NCBI GenBank assembly: GCA_905479655.1
Contig: CAJQNK010000052.1
Span: 1-60,131, forward strand
Source: an uncultured bacterium
GTDB taxonomy: Bacteria > Acidobacteriota > Thermoanaerobaculia > Multivoradales > JAHEKO01
Direction of reading: 5' to 3'
DNA length: 60,131 nucleotides
Position 1 is the stretch's first letter; each line of letters starts with the position of its first letter. Of this stretch, positions 8,904 to 17,266 are shown one piece after another. The notes beneath the pieces are model-generated. The model saw nothing but the letters and a program-made list of their open reading frames with translations, was not told where the DNA came from and did no database searches. The position numbers and the translations under genes are program-made.

Positions 8904-10018
8904 CAGTAGAACCCCGTCCGCCCGGTGGCCCTGCGGGAGGCCGCCGGCGCGGGGTCGCCGAGCCCGGGGTTGACGGTCGGGAAGGGCGCTGCGGCTCCCG
9001 CGGCCGGGAGGCGCTCCGCCTCGTCCCGCTCCATCAGGTTGACCAGCAGGAACGACTCGTCGAGGCGGCTCGCCACCACCTGGCCGCGCTCGCCGGGGCG
9101 GACGTCGTGGGGCAGGCGCTCGGCGTCGTTCGTCTCGTCGTCGTCGGGACGGACCAGCCGGAGGTGGAGCCGGGCGCCGGGCACGTGGTATTCGAAGCGT
9201 GGCTCGGTCGCGGGCGCGATCTGGAGGGCCAGGCCCAGCAGGGTGTTGCCGTAGCCCGCGAGGTGCACCGCCCCCGGGAACGCCCTGCGGGTGAAGAGGT
9301 CGAAGTCGTCGGCGTCGAGCGCCATGCCGCCGTAGAAGACCCCCCGAATGCCGGCGCGCTCCTCGTCGTCGAGCTCCCGGGCCAGCTCGCGCAGCATCAC
9401 CGGCGTGGTGAAGAGGACGCCGACCCCCTGCTGGCGGATGACGCGGAGAGCCTGATCGACCACGTGTGCGAGATACCGTCGCTGGCCCAGGGAGCCGGGC
9501 ACCAGACGCTTGGCCCAGCGCGGGTCGAAGTCCAGCGTGAACGGCTCCGGGGAGCCGAGGGCGCGGGCGTTGCGGCGGGCGGCCCGTCCGATGACGTGGG
9601 GACCCGTGGGGCCGGCGAAGAGCCAGCGCTCGCCCTCGGGGAAGCCGCACCGCCGGGCCACCGCGGTGAAGGGGTCGACGAAGACGCGGTCGAGCTCCCG
9701 ATCGAGCCACAGGGTCGTCTTCGGGCGTCCGAGGGTGCCGCCGGTCTCCGCGATCCGCCACTCCGAGCGCCGCTCGAGGAGCGGTCGCGGCACGAGATCC
9801 TCGAGCGGGCGCCGGGCGAGCTCCGCCTCCGGCATGGGACCCAGCAGGAGCAGGTCGTCGCGCGTGCGCACCGCGTCGAGCACGTCGATCCCCAGCCTCT
9901 CCTGACGCTCGAGCCAGAAGGGCGTGCCGTGGCGGGGGTGGAAGTGGATCGCCAGCACGTGGCGCAGCCACTCGTCGGGGTCCACGTCGAGCCAGGGAGC
10001 TGCCGGTGTCGAGCTCAC
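8903..10018 (-). CDS. LuxE/PaaK-like adenylate-forming ligase
   Basis: 371 residues. The ETGGTLGRPKTTLW segment near residue 95 corresponds to the Ser/Thr/Gly-rich phosphate loop of phenylacetate-CoA ligase and LuxE acyl-protein synthetase. FTTPVMLREL, FYGGMALDADDF and AGYGNTLLG match the core order of that superfamily. These enzymes activate a carboxylate as acyl-AMP and pass it to a thiol or carrier. The GTG start overlaps the MMPL stop (GTGA). The likely carrier is the ACP of the same operon. The absence of a full-length C-terminal CoA-ligase domain makes LuxE-like activation of a bound acyl group more likely than classical CoA ligation. Confidence 0.65.
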   Translation of the reverse strand: MSSTPAAPWLDVDPDEWLRHVLAIHFHPRHGTPFWLERQERLGIDVLDAVRTRDDLLLLGPMPEAELARRPLEDLVPRPLLERRSEWRIAETGGTLGRPKTTLWLDRELDRVFVDPFTAVARRCGFPEGERWLFAGPTGPHVIGRAARRNARALGSPEPFTLDFDPRWAKRLVPGSLGQRRYLAHVVDQALRVIRQQGVGVLFTTPVMLRELARELDDEERAGIRGVFYGGMALDADDFDLFTRRAFPGAVHLAGYGNTLLGLALQIAPATEPRFEYHVPGARLHLRLVRPDDDETNDAERLPHDVRPGERGQVVASRLDESFLLVNLMERDEAERLPAAGAAAPFPTVNPGLGDPAPAASRRATGRTGFY

Positions 10019-12243
10019 GGGGAGGCCACCTCGACCGCATGGTCTCCTCCGCTTCTCCGGCCGGAAAGAACCAGCAGGGCGGGCAGCAGGAGGAGGTCGG
10101 CGGCCAGGGCCGAGGCGAGGGTCGCCGCGGTCAGGAGGCCGAACCAGACGAGGGGGCGGAACGCCGCCAGCGTCAGCATGAGGAAGCCGGCGGCGGCCAC
10201 CATGGAGGTGGTCGCCACGGGTCGGCCCACGCGCGCGAAGACGGCCTGCAGCGCCCCCTGGGCATCGCCGCGGTGGCCGCCGTGACGACGCCAGGCATGG
10301 AGGACGTGGATCGTGTCGTCCACCGCGATGCCCAGGGCCAGGGCCGCGATCATCACCGTGGCGGGGTCCAGCGGAATCCCCAGCCAGCCCATGGCCCCGA
10401 GGGTGAGCAGGATCGGCGCGAGGTTGGGCGGGATGGCGAGGAGCGCGGCCCGAACCGAGCCCACGAGGAGCCCGGTGGCCGGAACGATGACCAGGAAGGC
10501 GAGTACGAAGCTCCGGATCTGGCTCCGGACGAGCTCCGTCTGCATCGACACCAGGAGGTCGACGATGCCGGTCAGGCGGGGTCGCCAGGTGTCCGGCACC
10601 CGCTCCGCCAGGACCCCCCGCAGGTCCCGCACCAGGCGACGGTGCGAGCGCGAGCCCATCGGGGTCGCCAGGGTCATGAGGCGGATCTCGCCGTCGCGCA
10701 CGAGGGCCGAGCGCTCCTCGGGCAGAAGGTCTCCGGCCGTCGTCCAGGCCCGCGCCACCGCCTCGTCGCTCTCGGGGGGCCGTGTCGCCGCGGGCGGTGA
10801 ACCCGTCGCCACCTGCTCGACGAGGGCCAGGAGGTCGACGATCGAGACCACCTTGGCGACCCCCGGAACGGCCTCGAGCCCCTCCTCGACCTTCCCGACT
10901 CGGCGCAGCACCGCCGCGTCCGGCGGCTCGTCGCCGGAGGGTGGACGGAGGAGGATCTCCAGGGAGTAGGGGCCGGTGAGCTGCGGCACGACGTCGCGGT
11001 AGGCGCGCACCAGCGGATGGTCGTCGGGAAAGAAGGTCAGCACGTCCGACTCCGCCTCGAGGCGAGACATGCCGACAACTCCCACGGCTACCGCGAGCCC
11101 GGCCACCGTCACGATGGCCCCGGGCCGCCGCCCCGCCAGGGTCGCCAGGCGGACGAGGGACCCGCCGGTCGGCAGCGTCGCCTCGGCGGCGGGCACCCGC
11201 CGGATCCAGCGACCCCCGAGCGCCGGGAAGAGGGCCAGGTTGGCCCCGAGGCACAGCACGACGCCGAGGGCGGCGAACAGTCCCATCTCGCGCACGGGGG
11301 CCATGGAGCTCGTCGCCAGGGCCAGGAACCCGAGAGCCGTGGTCGCCGCGCTGGCCGCGCAGGGACGTGCCAGAGCGCGGACGGCGGCGGTCGCGGCCTC
11401 CCGGGAAGGCTCGCCCGCGGCCACGCGGCGCCGGGTGTCGGAGGTCAGGTGGAGAGCGGTCGCGAGGCCCAGGACCCAGAGCACCGGGGGCAGGGCCACC
11501 GTCACCATGTCCAGGGAGCCGCCGGTGAGGCGCAGCACGGCGAGGGTCATCACCAGGGCGCAGCCGGCGCCCAGGAACGGCAGGATCACGCCATGGACCG
11601 ACCGGTAGCGGAGGGCGAGGAGCGTGGCCGAGACGACGAACACCCAGGGGAAGAAGCGCCCCGCCGCGCGGGTGGAGGTGACGTCGAGCGCCGCGTTGAC
11701 CACGGGCGACCCGGCCAGGTGCACGGGCCCACCCAGGTCGTGCCGCGCCACGGCCGCCTCGACCCCGGCGACGATCTCGCGACGCCTCTCCGGCCGATCG
11801 ATGTCGAGCTCGAGCCACTGGGCACCGAGCCGGCCGTCGGGCGACACCAGGAACCGCCGGTAGAACGGCGTGGCGACGGCGTCGCGCAGGAACGCCTGCG
11901 GGTCGGCGCCCGGGAAGAAGCGGGCGTAGATGCCGGAGAGGTCGTGGACCGTCCGGACGCCGGGCACCTCCTGCAGCGTCAGGCGCAGGTCGGTGAGTCG
12001 CATCAGGAACTCGTGGTCGACGGCCTCCGGCAGCGGGTAGACGACCAGGATGAACTCCTCGCTGCCGAAGCGCTGAACGAACTCCCTGTAGGTCGCCCAC
12101 TCCGGCCCCGCTCGGTCCACCCACTCCTCGACCGAGTTGTCGATGCCCAGACCGGCGACGACGGGCAGCGCCGCCACGGCCAGCGCCAGCACGACGCCGG
12201 CGGCGAGACCGGGACGTCGCAGGATGCCCTCAAGAGGCCCCAT
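10015..12243 (-). CDS. MMPL/RND-superfamily lipid exporter (HpnN-like)
   Basis: 742 residues with the 12-helix RND layout duplicated: TM1 near residue 12-32, a periplasmic loop to about 190, a TM block 195-390, a second periplasmic loop to about 560, and the last TM block 570-735. The motif GIAVDDTIHVLHAW near residue 650 is the conserved Asp-Asp relay region of MMPL proteins. The family exports lipids and lipid-like products across the inner membrane using the proton gradient. It begins inside the 3' end of the reductase-SCP2 gene (14-bp overlap) and ends inside the ligase start codon, so it is an integral part of the operon. Confidence 0.85.
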   Translation of the reverse strand: MGPLEGILRRPGLAAGVVLALAVAALPVVAGLGIDNSVEEWVDRAGPEWATYREFVQRFGSEEFILVVYPLPEAVDHEFLMRLTDLRLTLQEVPGVRTVHDLSGIYARFFPGADPQAFLRDAVATPFYRRFLVSPDGRLGAQWLELDIDRPERRREIVAGVEAAVARHDLGGPVHLAGSPVVNAALDVTSTRAAGRFFPWVFVVSATLLALRYRSVHGVILPFLGAGCALVMTLAVLRLTGGSLDMVTVALPPVLWVLGLATALHLTSDTRRRVAAGEPSREAATAAVRALARPCAASAATTALGFLALATSSMAPVREMGLFAALGVVLCLGANLALFPALGGRWIRRVPAAEATLPTGGSLVRLATLAGRRPGAIVTVAGLAVAVGVVGMSRLEAESDVLTFFPDDHPLVRAYRDVVPQLTGPYSLEILLRPPSGDEPPDAAVLRRVGKVEEGLEAVPGVAKVVSIVDLLALVEQVATGSPPAATRPPESDEAVARAWTTAGDLLPEERSALVRDGEIRLMTLATPMGSRSHRRLVRDLRGVLAERVPDTWRPRLTGIVDLLVSMQTELVRSQIRSFVLAFLVIVPATGLLVGSVRAALLAIPPNLAPILLTLGAMGWLGIPLDPATVMIAALALGIAVDDTIHVLHAWRRHGGHRGDAQGALQAVFARVGRPVATTSMVAAAGFLMLTLAAFRPLVWFGLLTAATLASALAADLLLLPALLVLSGRRSGGDHAVEVASP

Positions 12244-13726
12244 GGGCTCCCGGGAAGGGGCTGCGACGGAAGAAGTCGACCATGAGGGCGGCGAAGCGGA
12301 GGGCCTCCTCTACATCGCCCCGGATCTCGGCGCGGCGCGCGAAGAAGGCATCTCGGGGATCGAGCTGGCCGGTGGCGACGCCGCGCAGGACGGAGCTCTC
12401 CAGGTCGTAGCGGAAACGGGCGGGCGGACCGCCCGGGCCGACGGCCCGGAGCTCCCCCTTCTCGACGTCGAGCACGCGCCGGAAGCCCGGCAGGTCGACG
12501 ACGCGGACCTCGAAGCGGGTGGTGAGCCGGGGGGCGCCCGCCAGGAGCTCGCTTCCGGCCCGGCCGGCCAGGAAGCGGTCGAAGAAGGTCTGGGCGAAGC
12601 CCAGGTCGCCGGTGGTCGAGCGCGGGAGCGTGCGAGACCGCCCCCAATCGACCGCCCGGGCGTAGTCCACCAGCCGGGTGAGCCAGGCGGAGTCGACCGG
12701 AGGGCAGGTGAGGCCGGTTCCCCGCAGTGCCGACCGGGTCCGGCGATCGTCGAAGCCCTGGCCGCCGTCGAGGTAGCCGCGGTAGGAGACCAGCGCGCGA
12801 TCCACCAGCCGCTCGCGGCTGTCGGGAGGGCTTCGGCGCCACGCCGCCTCGTCGACGGCCTCCAGGTGCACGAGCGGGAAGAGCGGCGCCAGGCGCTGCG
12901 CGAGCTCGTCCAGTGTGAGCGGGTCGGCGCTCGTCAGATGGAAGACGCCCCGGGCGTCGGGGCGCTCCACGAGGGCCGCCGTGGCGCTCGTCACGTAGTC
13001 GACCGGGACCAGGTCGAGGACGCTCTCGGGCTGGCAGCGAACCCGCAGCCGGAGGCTCTCGCCCCGCTCCTCGGCCGCCCCCTGGAGACCGTCGAGGAGC
13101 TGCAGGAACCGATAGATCGTGTCGAATCGGTGGGTGCGGCCGTCGCCGCTCGCGCCCAGGACGATCGACGGCCGAAGGAACCGCCACGGCACGCCGTCGG
13201 CCGACAGGCAGCGTCGAGCGATCCTCTCGCCCAGGTGCTTGCTCTCCTCGTAGGCGTTGCGGAAGGGCGGGGGCGGCTCCTCCGCGGGCTTCTCGATCGC
13301 CGTCCGGGAGCCGACACCGGCGACGTAGGCGGTGCTGACCAGGGTGAACCCGGCGCCCGAGTCGGCGAGCAGCGGGGCGAAGTGCTCGAGCGCCCGGCCG
13401 TTCGTGGCCTCGAGCTCGGGCCGTCGCCGCTCGGAGAACTCCACCAGGGCGGCCGCGTGGACGATCTCCGTGACGCTGGCCGCCAGCCGTCTCGCCGTCG
13501 TCGGCTCGAGGCCGAGCCACGGCTGATCGACGTCCCCCTCGACCACCTCCAGGCCCGCGGGCGGACCGGCGCCGTCCCAGCCGAAGTCGTCGCGCAGCGC
13601 GGTCAGTCGCTCGAGCCCGGACCGGCCGTCGCGCGGACGGACGACGGCGATCACCCCGTGTCCCCTGGCCAGGAGCTCGGCCACGAGGTGGGAGCCCAGG
13701 AAGCCGGCTGCCCCGGTCACCAGCAC
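12230..13726 (-). CDS. Thioester-reductase-like SDR with C-terminal SCP2-type domain
   Basis: About 498 residues from a GTG at 13726, which follows AGGAGG at 12 nt; other starts would overlap mqnD. VTGAAGFLGSHLVAELLARG at the N-terminus is an extended-SDR Rossmann motif. VSTAYVAG and AYEESKHLGE give the catalytic Ser, Tyr and Lys, in the arrangement of male-sterility/thioester-reductase domains that turn acyl-CoA or acyl-ACP into aldehydes. From about residue 370 the sequence changes to a sterol-carrier-protein-2-like domain (FRYDLESSVLRGVATG, and a run of hydrophobic residues to the end), probably a lipid-binding cradle. The fusion links a lipid reductase with a lipid carrier. Confidence 0.75.
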   Translation of the reverse strand: MLVTGAAGFLGSHLVAELLARGHGVIAVVRPRDGRSGLERLTALRDDFGWDGAGPPAGLEVVEGDVDQPWLGLEPTTARRLAASVTEIVHAAALVEFSERRRPELEATNGRALEHFAPLLADSGAGFTLVSTAYVAGVGSRTAIEKPAEEPPPPFRNAYEESKHLGERIARRCLSADGVPWRFLRPSIVLGASGDGRTHRFDTIYRFLQLLDGLQGAAEERGESLRLRVRCQPESVLDLVPVDYVTSATAALVERPDARGVFHLTSADPLTLDELAQRLAPLFPLVHLEAVDEAAWRRSPPDSRERLVDRALVSYRGYLDGGQGFDDRRTRSALRGTGLTCPPVDSAWLTRLVDYARAVDWGRSRTLPRSTTGDLGFAQTFFDRFLAGRAGSELLAGAPRLTTRFEVRVVDLPGFRRVLDVEKGELRAVGPGGPPARFRYDLESSVLRGVATGQLDPRDAFFARRAEIRGDVEEALRFAALMVDFFRRSPFPGAHGAS

Positions 13727-13758
13727 GGCGGGGTCGGACCTCCTCGTCCGGCTGCCGC

Positions 13759-14595
13759 TCAGCCGACCACCTCCGATACGGCCCGGTGGTCCATCAGGCC
13801 CGCCTCCCAGCCGCGACGGAAGAGCTCGCCCAGCGCCCGTCTCACGTCGCCGGGCATGCGCAGGGTGTCCTGGTTGGCGAATCGGTCCACGAACTCCTGC
13901 TTGACCGTCGGGGGCGCGCCGACGCCGAAGGCGAAGGCGTGGGCCAGGGCGTCGTCCCGATGGGCGAGGGCGTACTCCATCGACCGGGCGAGGGCGCGCT
14001 GCACGCGTCGCAGCCCGTCCTCCCCCAGCCGTCGGTGCCCCACCACGAGGCCGACCGGCAGGGGCAGGCCGGTCGCTCTCGTCCACCGCTCGCCGAGGCA
14101 CTCCATCCGCACCAGGCCCCGGTCCTGCCAGAGCATGAGCTCCTCGTGGATCAGGACCCCGGCGTCGGCCTCACCCGCCAGCACGGTCTCGGCCACCCTG
14201 TCGAACGGGACGGGGACCGGATCGAAGCCGGGGTGGAAGTAGCTCGCCAGGAAGCAGCCGGTGGTCTCGAGGCCCGGCACGGCCACCCTCCGTCCCTCGA
14301 GGCTCTCCGGCACCCGGTCGGCGGCCGCGGCCAGCGCGGGACCGTAGCCCCGGCCGACGCTGGCGCCCGAGGCCAGGATCGCGTAGCGGTCGTCGATGGT
14401 CGGGTAGAACGCCGAGGAGATGGCGGTGACGTCCAGTCGCTCCTCGGCCGCCATCCGGTTGAGTGTCTGGACGTGATGGCACTCGAACTCGAGCCGGTCC
14501 ACCCCGGCGACGGAGATCCGGCCGCTCTCCAGGGCGTAGAAGTGGAAGGCGTCGTCGGGGTCGGGGGTGTAGCCGAATCGGATCTTGCTCGTCAT
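13759..14595 (-). CDS. mqnD: MqnD-like 1,4-dihydroxy-6-naphthoate synthase (futalosine menaquinone pathway)
   Basis: 278 residues; ATG preceded by GGGAGAA. The start KIRFGYTPDPDDAFHFYAL, the HHVQTLNRMAAEERLDVTAI segment and the SVGRGYGPAL loop match MqnD, a periplasmic-binding-protein fold enzyme that releases 1,4-dihydroxy-6-naphthoate from cyclic dehypoxanthinylfutalosine. Two caveats apply. The family also contains uncharacterised MqnA/MqnD-like binding proteins. No other mqn gene is nearby; instead the gene heads a lipid-processing operon, 32 bp before the reductase. It may have been recruited there or may simply share a promoter. Confidence 0.7.
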   Translation of the reverse strand: MTSKIRFGYTPDPDDAFHFYALESGRISVAGVDRLEFECHHVQTLNRMAAEERLDVTAISSAFYPTIDDRYAILASGASVGRGYGPALAAAADRVPESLEGRRVAVPGLETTGCFLASYFHPGFDPVPVPFDRVAETVLAGEADAGVLIHEELMLWQDRGLVRMECLGERWTRATGLPLPVGLVVGHRRLGEDGLRRVQRALARSMEYALAHRDDALAHAFAFGVGAPPTVKQEFVDRFANQDTLRMPGDVRRALGELFRRGWEAGLMDHRAVSEVVG

Positions 14596-14847
14596 GGTTC
14601 TCCCGTGGGAGTCGCGGCGCCGGGGGCCTCGACCCGGCGAAGTCGGAGCGTAGGCCGCCGCGGTGAACACGGAGTGAATCCGGAACCCGCGATGAATGGG
14701 CTCATCCGGTCGAAACGACGACCACCTCCGCGGGTCGGAGAGCACCCGCTCGCAGGTCGGACCTGATCCTATATCCCGTCGCGAAGCCGCCGGGTCGCGC
14801 CGCCTTCCCGGTCGCGCTCCCTCTCCCGCCGGTCGTCGGGCGTCCTC

Positions 14848-15627
14848 TCAGGAGCCGCCCAGTCGTTGTCGGAGGCGGCCCGGATGGTCCGTGAACAGGC
14901 CGGCGACGCCCCGGCCCAGGAGCCGTCGTGCGGTCGAAGCCCGGTTGACGGTGTAGACGAGGAGCGGCCGCGAGTCCTCGGCCGTCGTGTGGGTGAGTCG
15001 CGACCGCGCGAGGCGCCGGTGGCAGTGGACCGCCGCGGCGTCCAGACGGCGGGCGGCCGCGACGAGGCGTCGGGGCGAGCGGCTGCCGAGGGGGGCCACC
15101 GGCAGCTCGGGGGCGGCCCGGGCCACCTCCTCGAGAAGGTTCCAGTCGAAGCTCGAGACCAGTACCCGGCGATGGTCGCCGAGCTGCCGCGCCAGCGCGG
15201 TGGCGATCCTCGCGGGCTCCGCGGGCGACGCCTTGAGCTCCAGGTTCAGCGCCGGCGAGCCCGGCAACCGCTCGAGGATCTCGTTCAGGGAGGGGATCCG
15301 GCCCTCGAGACCGCTCCTCCGATCGACCAGCCCCAGGCCCACGACCTCGGAGGCGGGGAGCGTCTCCACCGGCTCCGGGCGTCCGGCCAGGCGGGCGAGG
15401 TCGTCGTCATGGAAGGCGACCAGGACGCCATCGGCGGTGAGCCTCAGGTCGAGCTCGAGCAGGTCGGCGCCCTGGGCGAGGCCGAGCGCCAGACTCGGTA
15501 GCGTGTTCTCGAGGGCTTCTCCGGCGGCCCCGCGATGTCCGAGGATCCAGGGCGGATGCGGCAGGTCGAGCGCCTCGCGGAGGGCCCTCGACGCCCGCTC
15601 GGCGAGCGCCGCCCCGCGTCGGCTCAC
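14848..15627 (-). CDS. Glycerophosphodiester phosphodiesterase
   Basis: 259 residues from a GTG that overlaps the DUF2318 gene stop (GTGA). The core ILGHRGAAGEALENTLPSL supplies the catalytic His and Arg. LLELDLRLTADGVLVAFHDD supplies the metal ligands and second catalytic His of the GDPD TIM barrel. The C-terminal VYTVNRASTARRLLGRGV and LFTDHPGRLRQRL are also typical. The enzyme hydrolyses glycerophosphodiesters to sn-glycerol-3-phosphate and an alcohol. There is no signal peptide, so it is probably cytoplasmic. Confidence 0.9.
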   Translation of the reverse strand: MSRRGAALAERASRALREALDLPHPPWILGHRGAAGEALENTLPSLALGLAQGADLLELDLRLTADGVLVAFHDDDLARLAGRPEPVETLPASEVVGLGLVDRRSGLEGRIPSLNEILERLPGSPALNLELKASPAEPARIATALARQLGDHRRVLVSSFDWNLLEEVARAAPELPVAPLGSRSPRRLVAAARRLDAAAVHCHRRLARSRLTHTTAEDSRPLLVYTVNRASTARRLLGRGVAGLFTDHPGRLRQRLGGS

Positions 15628-16097
15628 CGGAAGAAGCGCCAGCCCTGCAGGATGTCGCTCTCCGTGAGCACCACCTGGTCGCCCTCGACCCGGTGCGCCA
15701 GGGCCACCGGAGCGCAGCCGCCGCGGTCTTCGTTGATGTGCGTCAGGTGGAAGGACTTGTCGCAGGTGTTGCACACCATCCAGCCGTCCTCGGGAGTGAA
15801 GCCGCGCTTGCGCTTGTAGCAGATCTCGCTGGCGTCGAACCCCACCTGGAGTTGGCCTTCGGTGTCCCTGCCGACGAAGAACTTGACCTCCTGGTTGCCC
15901 GCGTTGAGGAAGCGGAAGAAGCGCGCCTCGTCGACCGGCAGGTCCGCCACGCCGATGTGGATCCGGCCGTCCTGTCCCGGCGAGACCCGCTTGTACTCGG
16001 ACCGCGAGAATCCGCCCTCGAGCGCATAGTCGGCCACGAGCACCAGGGAGCCTGTGAGGAGAACGATGAGAATGGCGTAGATCGGCTTGATTTTCAT
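15624..16097 (-). CDS. Membrane-anchored DUF2318 domain protein
   Basis: 157 residues. Residues 7-24 form one hydrophobic helix with a short basic N-terminus, so the domain faces the periplasm. The segment EICYKRKRGFTPEDGWMVC, then NTCDKSF and GGCAPVAL, matches DUF2318. This domain is usually fused to or encoded beside FetM/FTR1-type iron transporters and is thought to bind metal through its Cys and nearby residues. Here no iron permease is adjacent; the partner by overlap is a glycerophosphodiesterase. A TAGAAT box 9 nt before the ATG and no Shine-Dalgarno suggest a short or absent leader. Confidence 0.7.
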   Translation of the reverse strand: MKIKPIYAILIVLLTGSLVLVADYALEGGFSRSEYKRVSPGQDGRIHIGVADLPVDEARFFRFLNAGNQEVKFFVGRDTEGQLQVGFDASEICYKRKRGFTPEDGWMVCNTCDKSFHLTHINEDRGGCAPVALAHRVEGDQVVLTESDILQGWRFFR

Positions 16098-16100
16098 GGC

Positions 16101-16164
16101 GGGGGGATTCTACAGGGTGGGAGGCGGAGCCGGGGTCGGGGGGTGCCGCCACTAGAATCCCCCC
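16101..16164. promoter_or_regulatory. Symmetrical divergent promoter with 12-bp inverted repeat
   Basis: GGGGGGATTCTA (16101-16112) and TAGAATCCCCCC (16153-16164) are a perfect 12-bp inverted repeat separated by 40 bp. Each arm gives a TAGAAT -10-like box reading outward: 6 nt before the peptidase ATG on the plus strand and 9 nt before the DUF2318 ATG on the minus strand. Neither gene has a Shine-Dalgarno sequence. The arrangement fits two leaderless promoters. No good -35 boxes are seen. Confidence 0.55.
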
Positions 16165-17187
16165 ATGTCATCTCCCAATCCCTACCCCCCTACGCCGCCC
16201 CTGCCGCCGCCGCTCCCGGAGGTCTCCCACGACCTGAGGATCCCGGGGTTCCGCCTGGGGCACGGCTCGGATCCGGCGGGGGGCACGGGGGCGACGGTGA
16301 TCCTCTGCCCGGAGGGCGCCCTGGCGGCGGCGGAGGTGCGGGGCTCGGCGACCGGGACGCGGCAGTTCGACTCGCTGGTCCTGGGGCACCACGTGGCCAG
16401 TCGGGCTCACGCCGTCGTGCTCTCGGGCGCCAGCAGCTTCGGGCTGCGCTCGGCGGACCCCGTCGTGGAGCATCTGGCGGCGATGGGGAGGGGCTTCGAC
16501 ACCGGCCTCGGTGTCGTCCCGCTGGTGCCGACCGCCATCCTCTTCGATCTGGGCTTCCGCGATTCGACGGCGCGACCGTCGACCGACCTGATCCGGGGCG
16601 CGATCGCCTCCGCTGCGGACGGACGGATCGCCGTCGGAAGCGTCGGCGCGGGGACCGGGGCGACGGTCGGCAAGAGCCGGGGCCTGCCGTGCTGCATGAA
16701 GGGCGGCTTCGGCTTCGCCAGCTTCAACGCCGAGGGCGGCCCCACCGTCGCCGCCGCCGTGGCCGTCAACGCCTTCGGTGACGTCCGCGACGAGGAGGGC
16801 CGACCGCTGGCCGGTTGTCGTGCCGCCCCCGACTCCCACGAGCTCGTGGGCGCGGACCGGGTGCTCGCCGCGCTCCCCGGCGACGCGCCTCATCCGTGGG
16901 ACGGCAACACGACGCTGGCTGCCGTCCTCACCGATGCGGCGCTGTCCAAGACGGCGCTCCTCAAGGTCTGCCAGATGGCCTTCGGCGGCTTCCACCGGGC
17001 CCTCTGTCCGGCACTGTCGATGGTCGACGGTGACCTGGTCATGGCGCTGACCACCGGCCGCGTCCCCGCGCAGGTCAACCAGGTGGGTGTGTTGGCCGAG
17101 CTGGCGATCCTCCACGCCATCGCGGGCGGGGTGCGGGCGGCCGACGGCTTCGGGGTGGTCCCGGCGGTCCGGGACCTGGGCAGGTAG
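16165..17187 (+). CDS. P1 (S58) family peptidase, DmpA/BapA/NylC-like
   Basis: 340 residues. N-terminal nucleophile-type hydrolases of this family self-cleave before a Ser or Thr. Here GNTTLAAVLTDAALSK near residue 250 offers an Asn-Thr cleavage site like that of NylC. VVLSGASSFGLRSADPV, VPTAILFDLGF and VGAGTGATVGK are also family-typical. Known relatives are beta-peptidyl aminopeptidases, D-aminopeptidases and nylon-oligomer hydrolases. The ATG is preceded only by TAGAATCCCCCC, so translation is probably leaderless. The proline-rich first 20 residues are unusual. There is no obvious signal peptide. Confidence 0.85.
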   Translation: MSSPNPYPPTPPLPPPLPEVSHDLRIPGFRLGHGSDPAGGTGATVILCPEGALAAAEVRGSATGTRQFDSLVLGHHVASRAHAVVLSGASSFGLRSADPVVEHLAAMGRGFDTGLGVVPLVPTAILFDLGFRDSTARPSTDLIRGAIASAADGRIAVGSVGAGTGATVGKSRGLPCCMKGGFGFASFNAEGGPTVAAAVAVNAFGDVRDEEGRPLAGCRAAPDSHELVGADRVLAALPGDAPHPWDGNTTLAAVLTDAALSKTALLKVCQMAFGGFHRALCPALSMVDGDLVMALTTGRVPAQVNQVGVLAELAILHAIAGGVRAADGFGVVPAVRDLGR

Positions 17188-17208
17188 TCAGGCTGGGGGG
17201 GCGGCTCA

Positions 17209-17240
17209 CACGAAGACGCGAAGGCGCGAAGGCGCGAAGG
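17209..17240. repeat. Short GCGCGAAG tandem repeat
   Basis: CACGAAGACGCGAAGG is followed by two further GCGCGAAG units in the 79-bp gap after the peptidase. A related run (GCCAAGACGCCAAGG...) occurs at 31228-31257, also intergenic. Short repeats of this kind are scattered in many bacterial genomes; no function is evident. Confidence 0.5.
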
Positions 17241-17266
17241 ACCGGGCTGGGATCGGCCTCTGGCCC

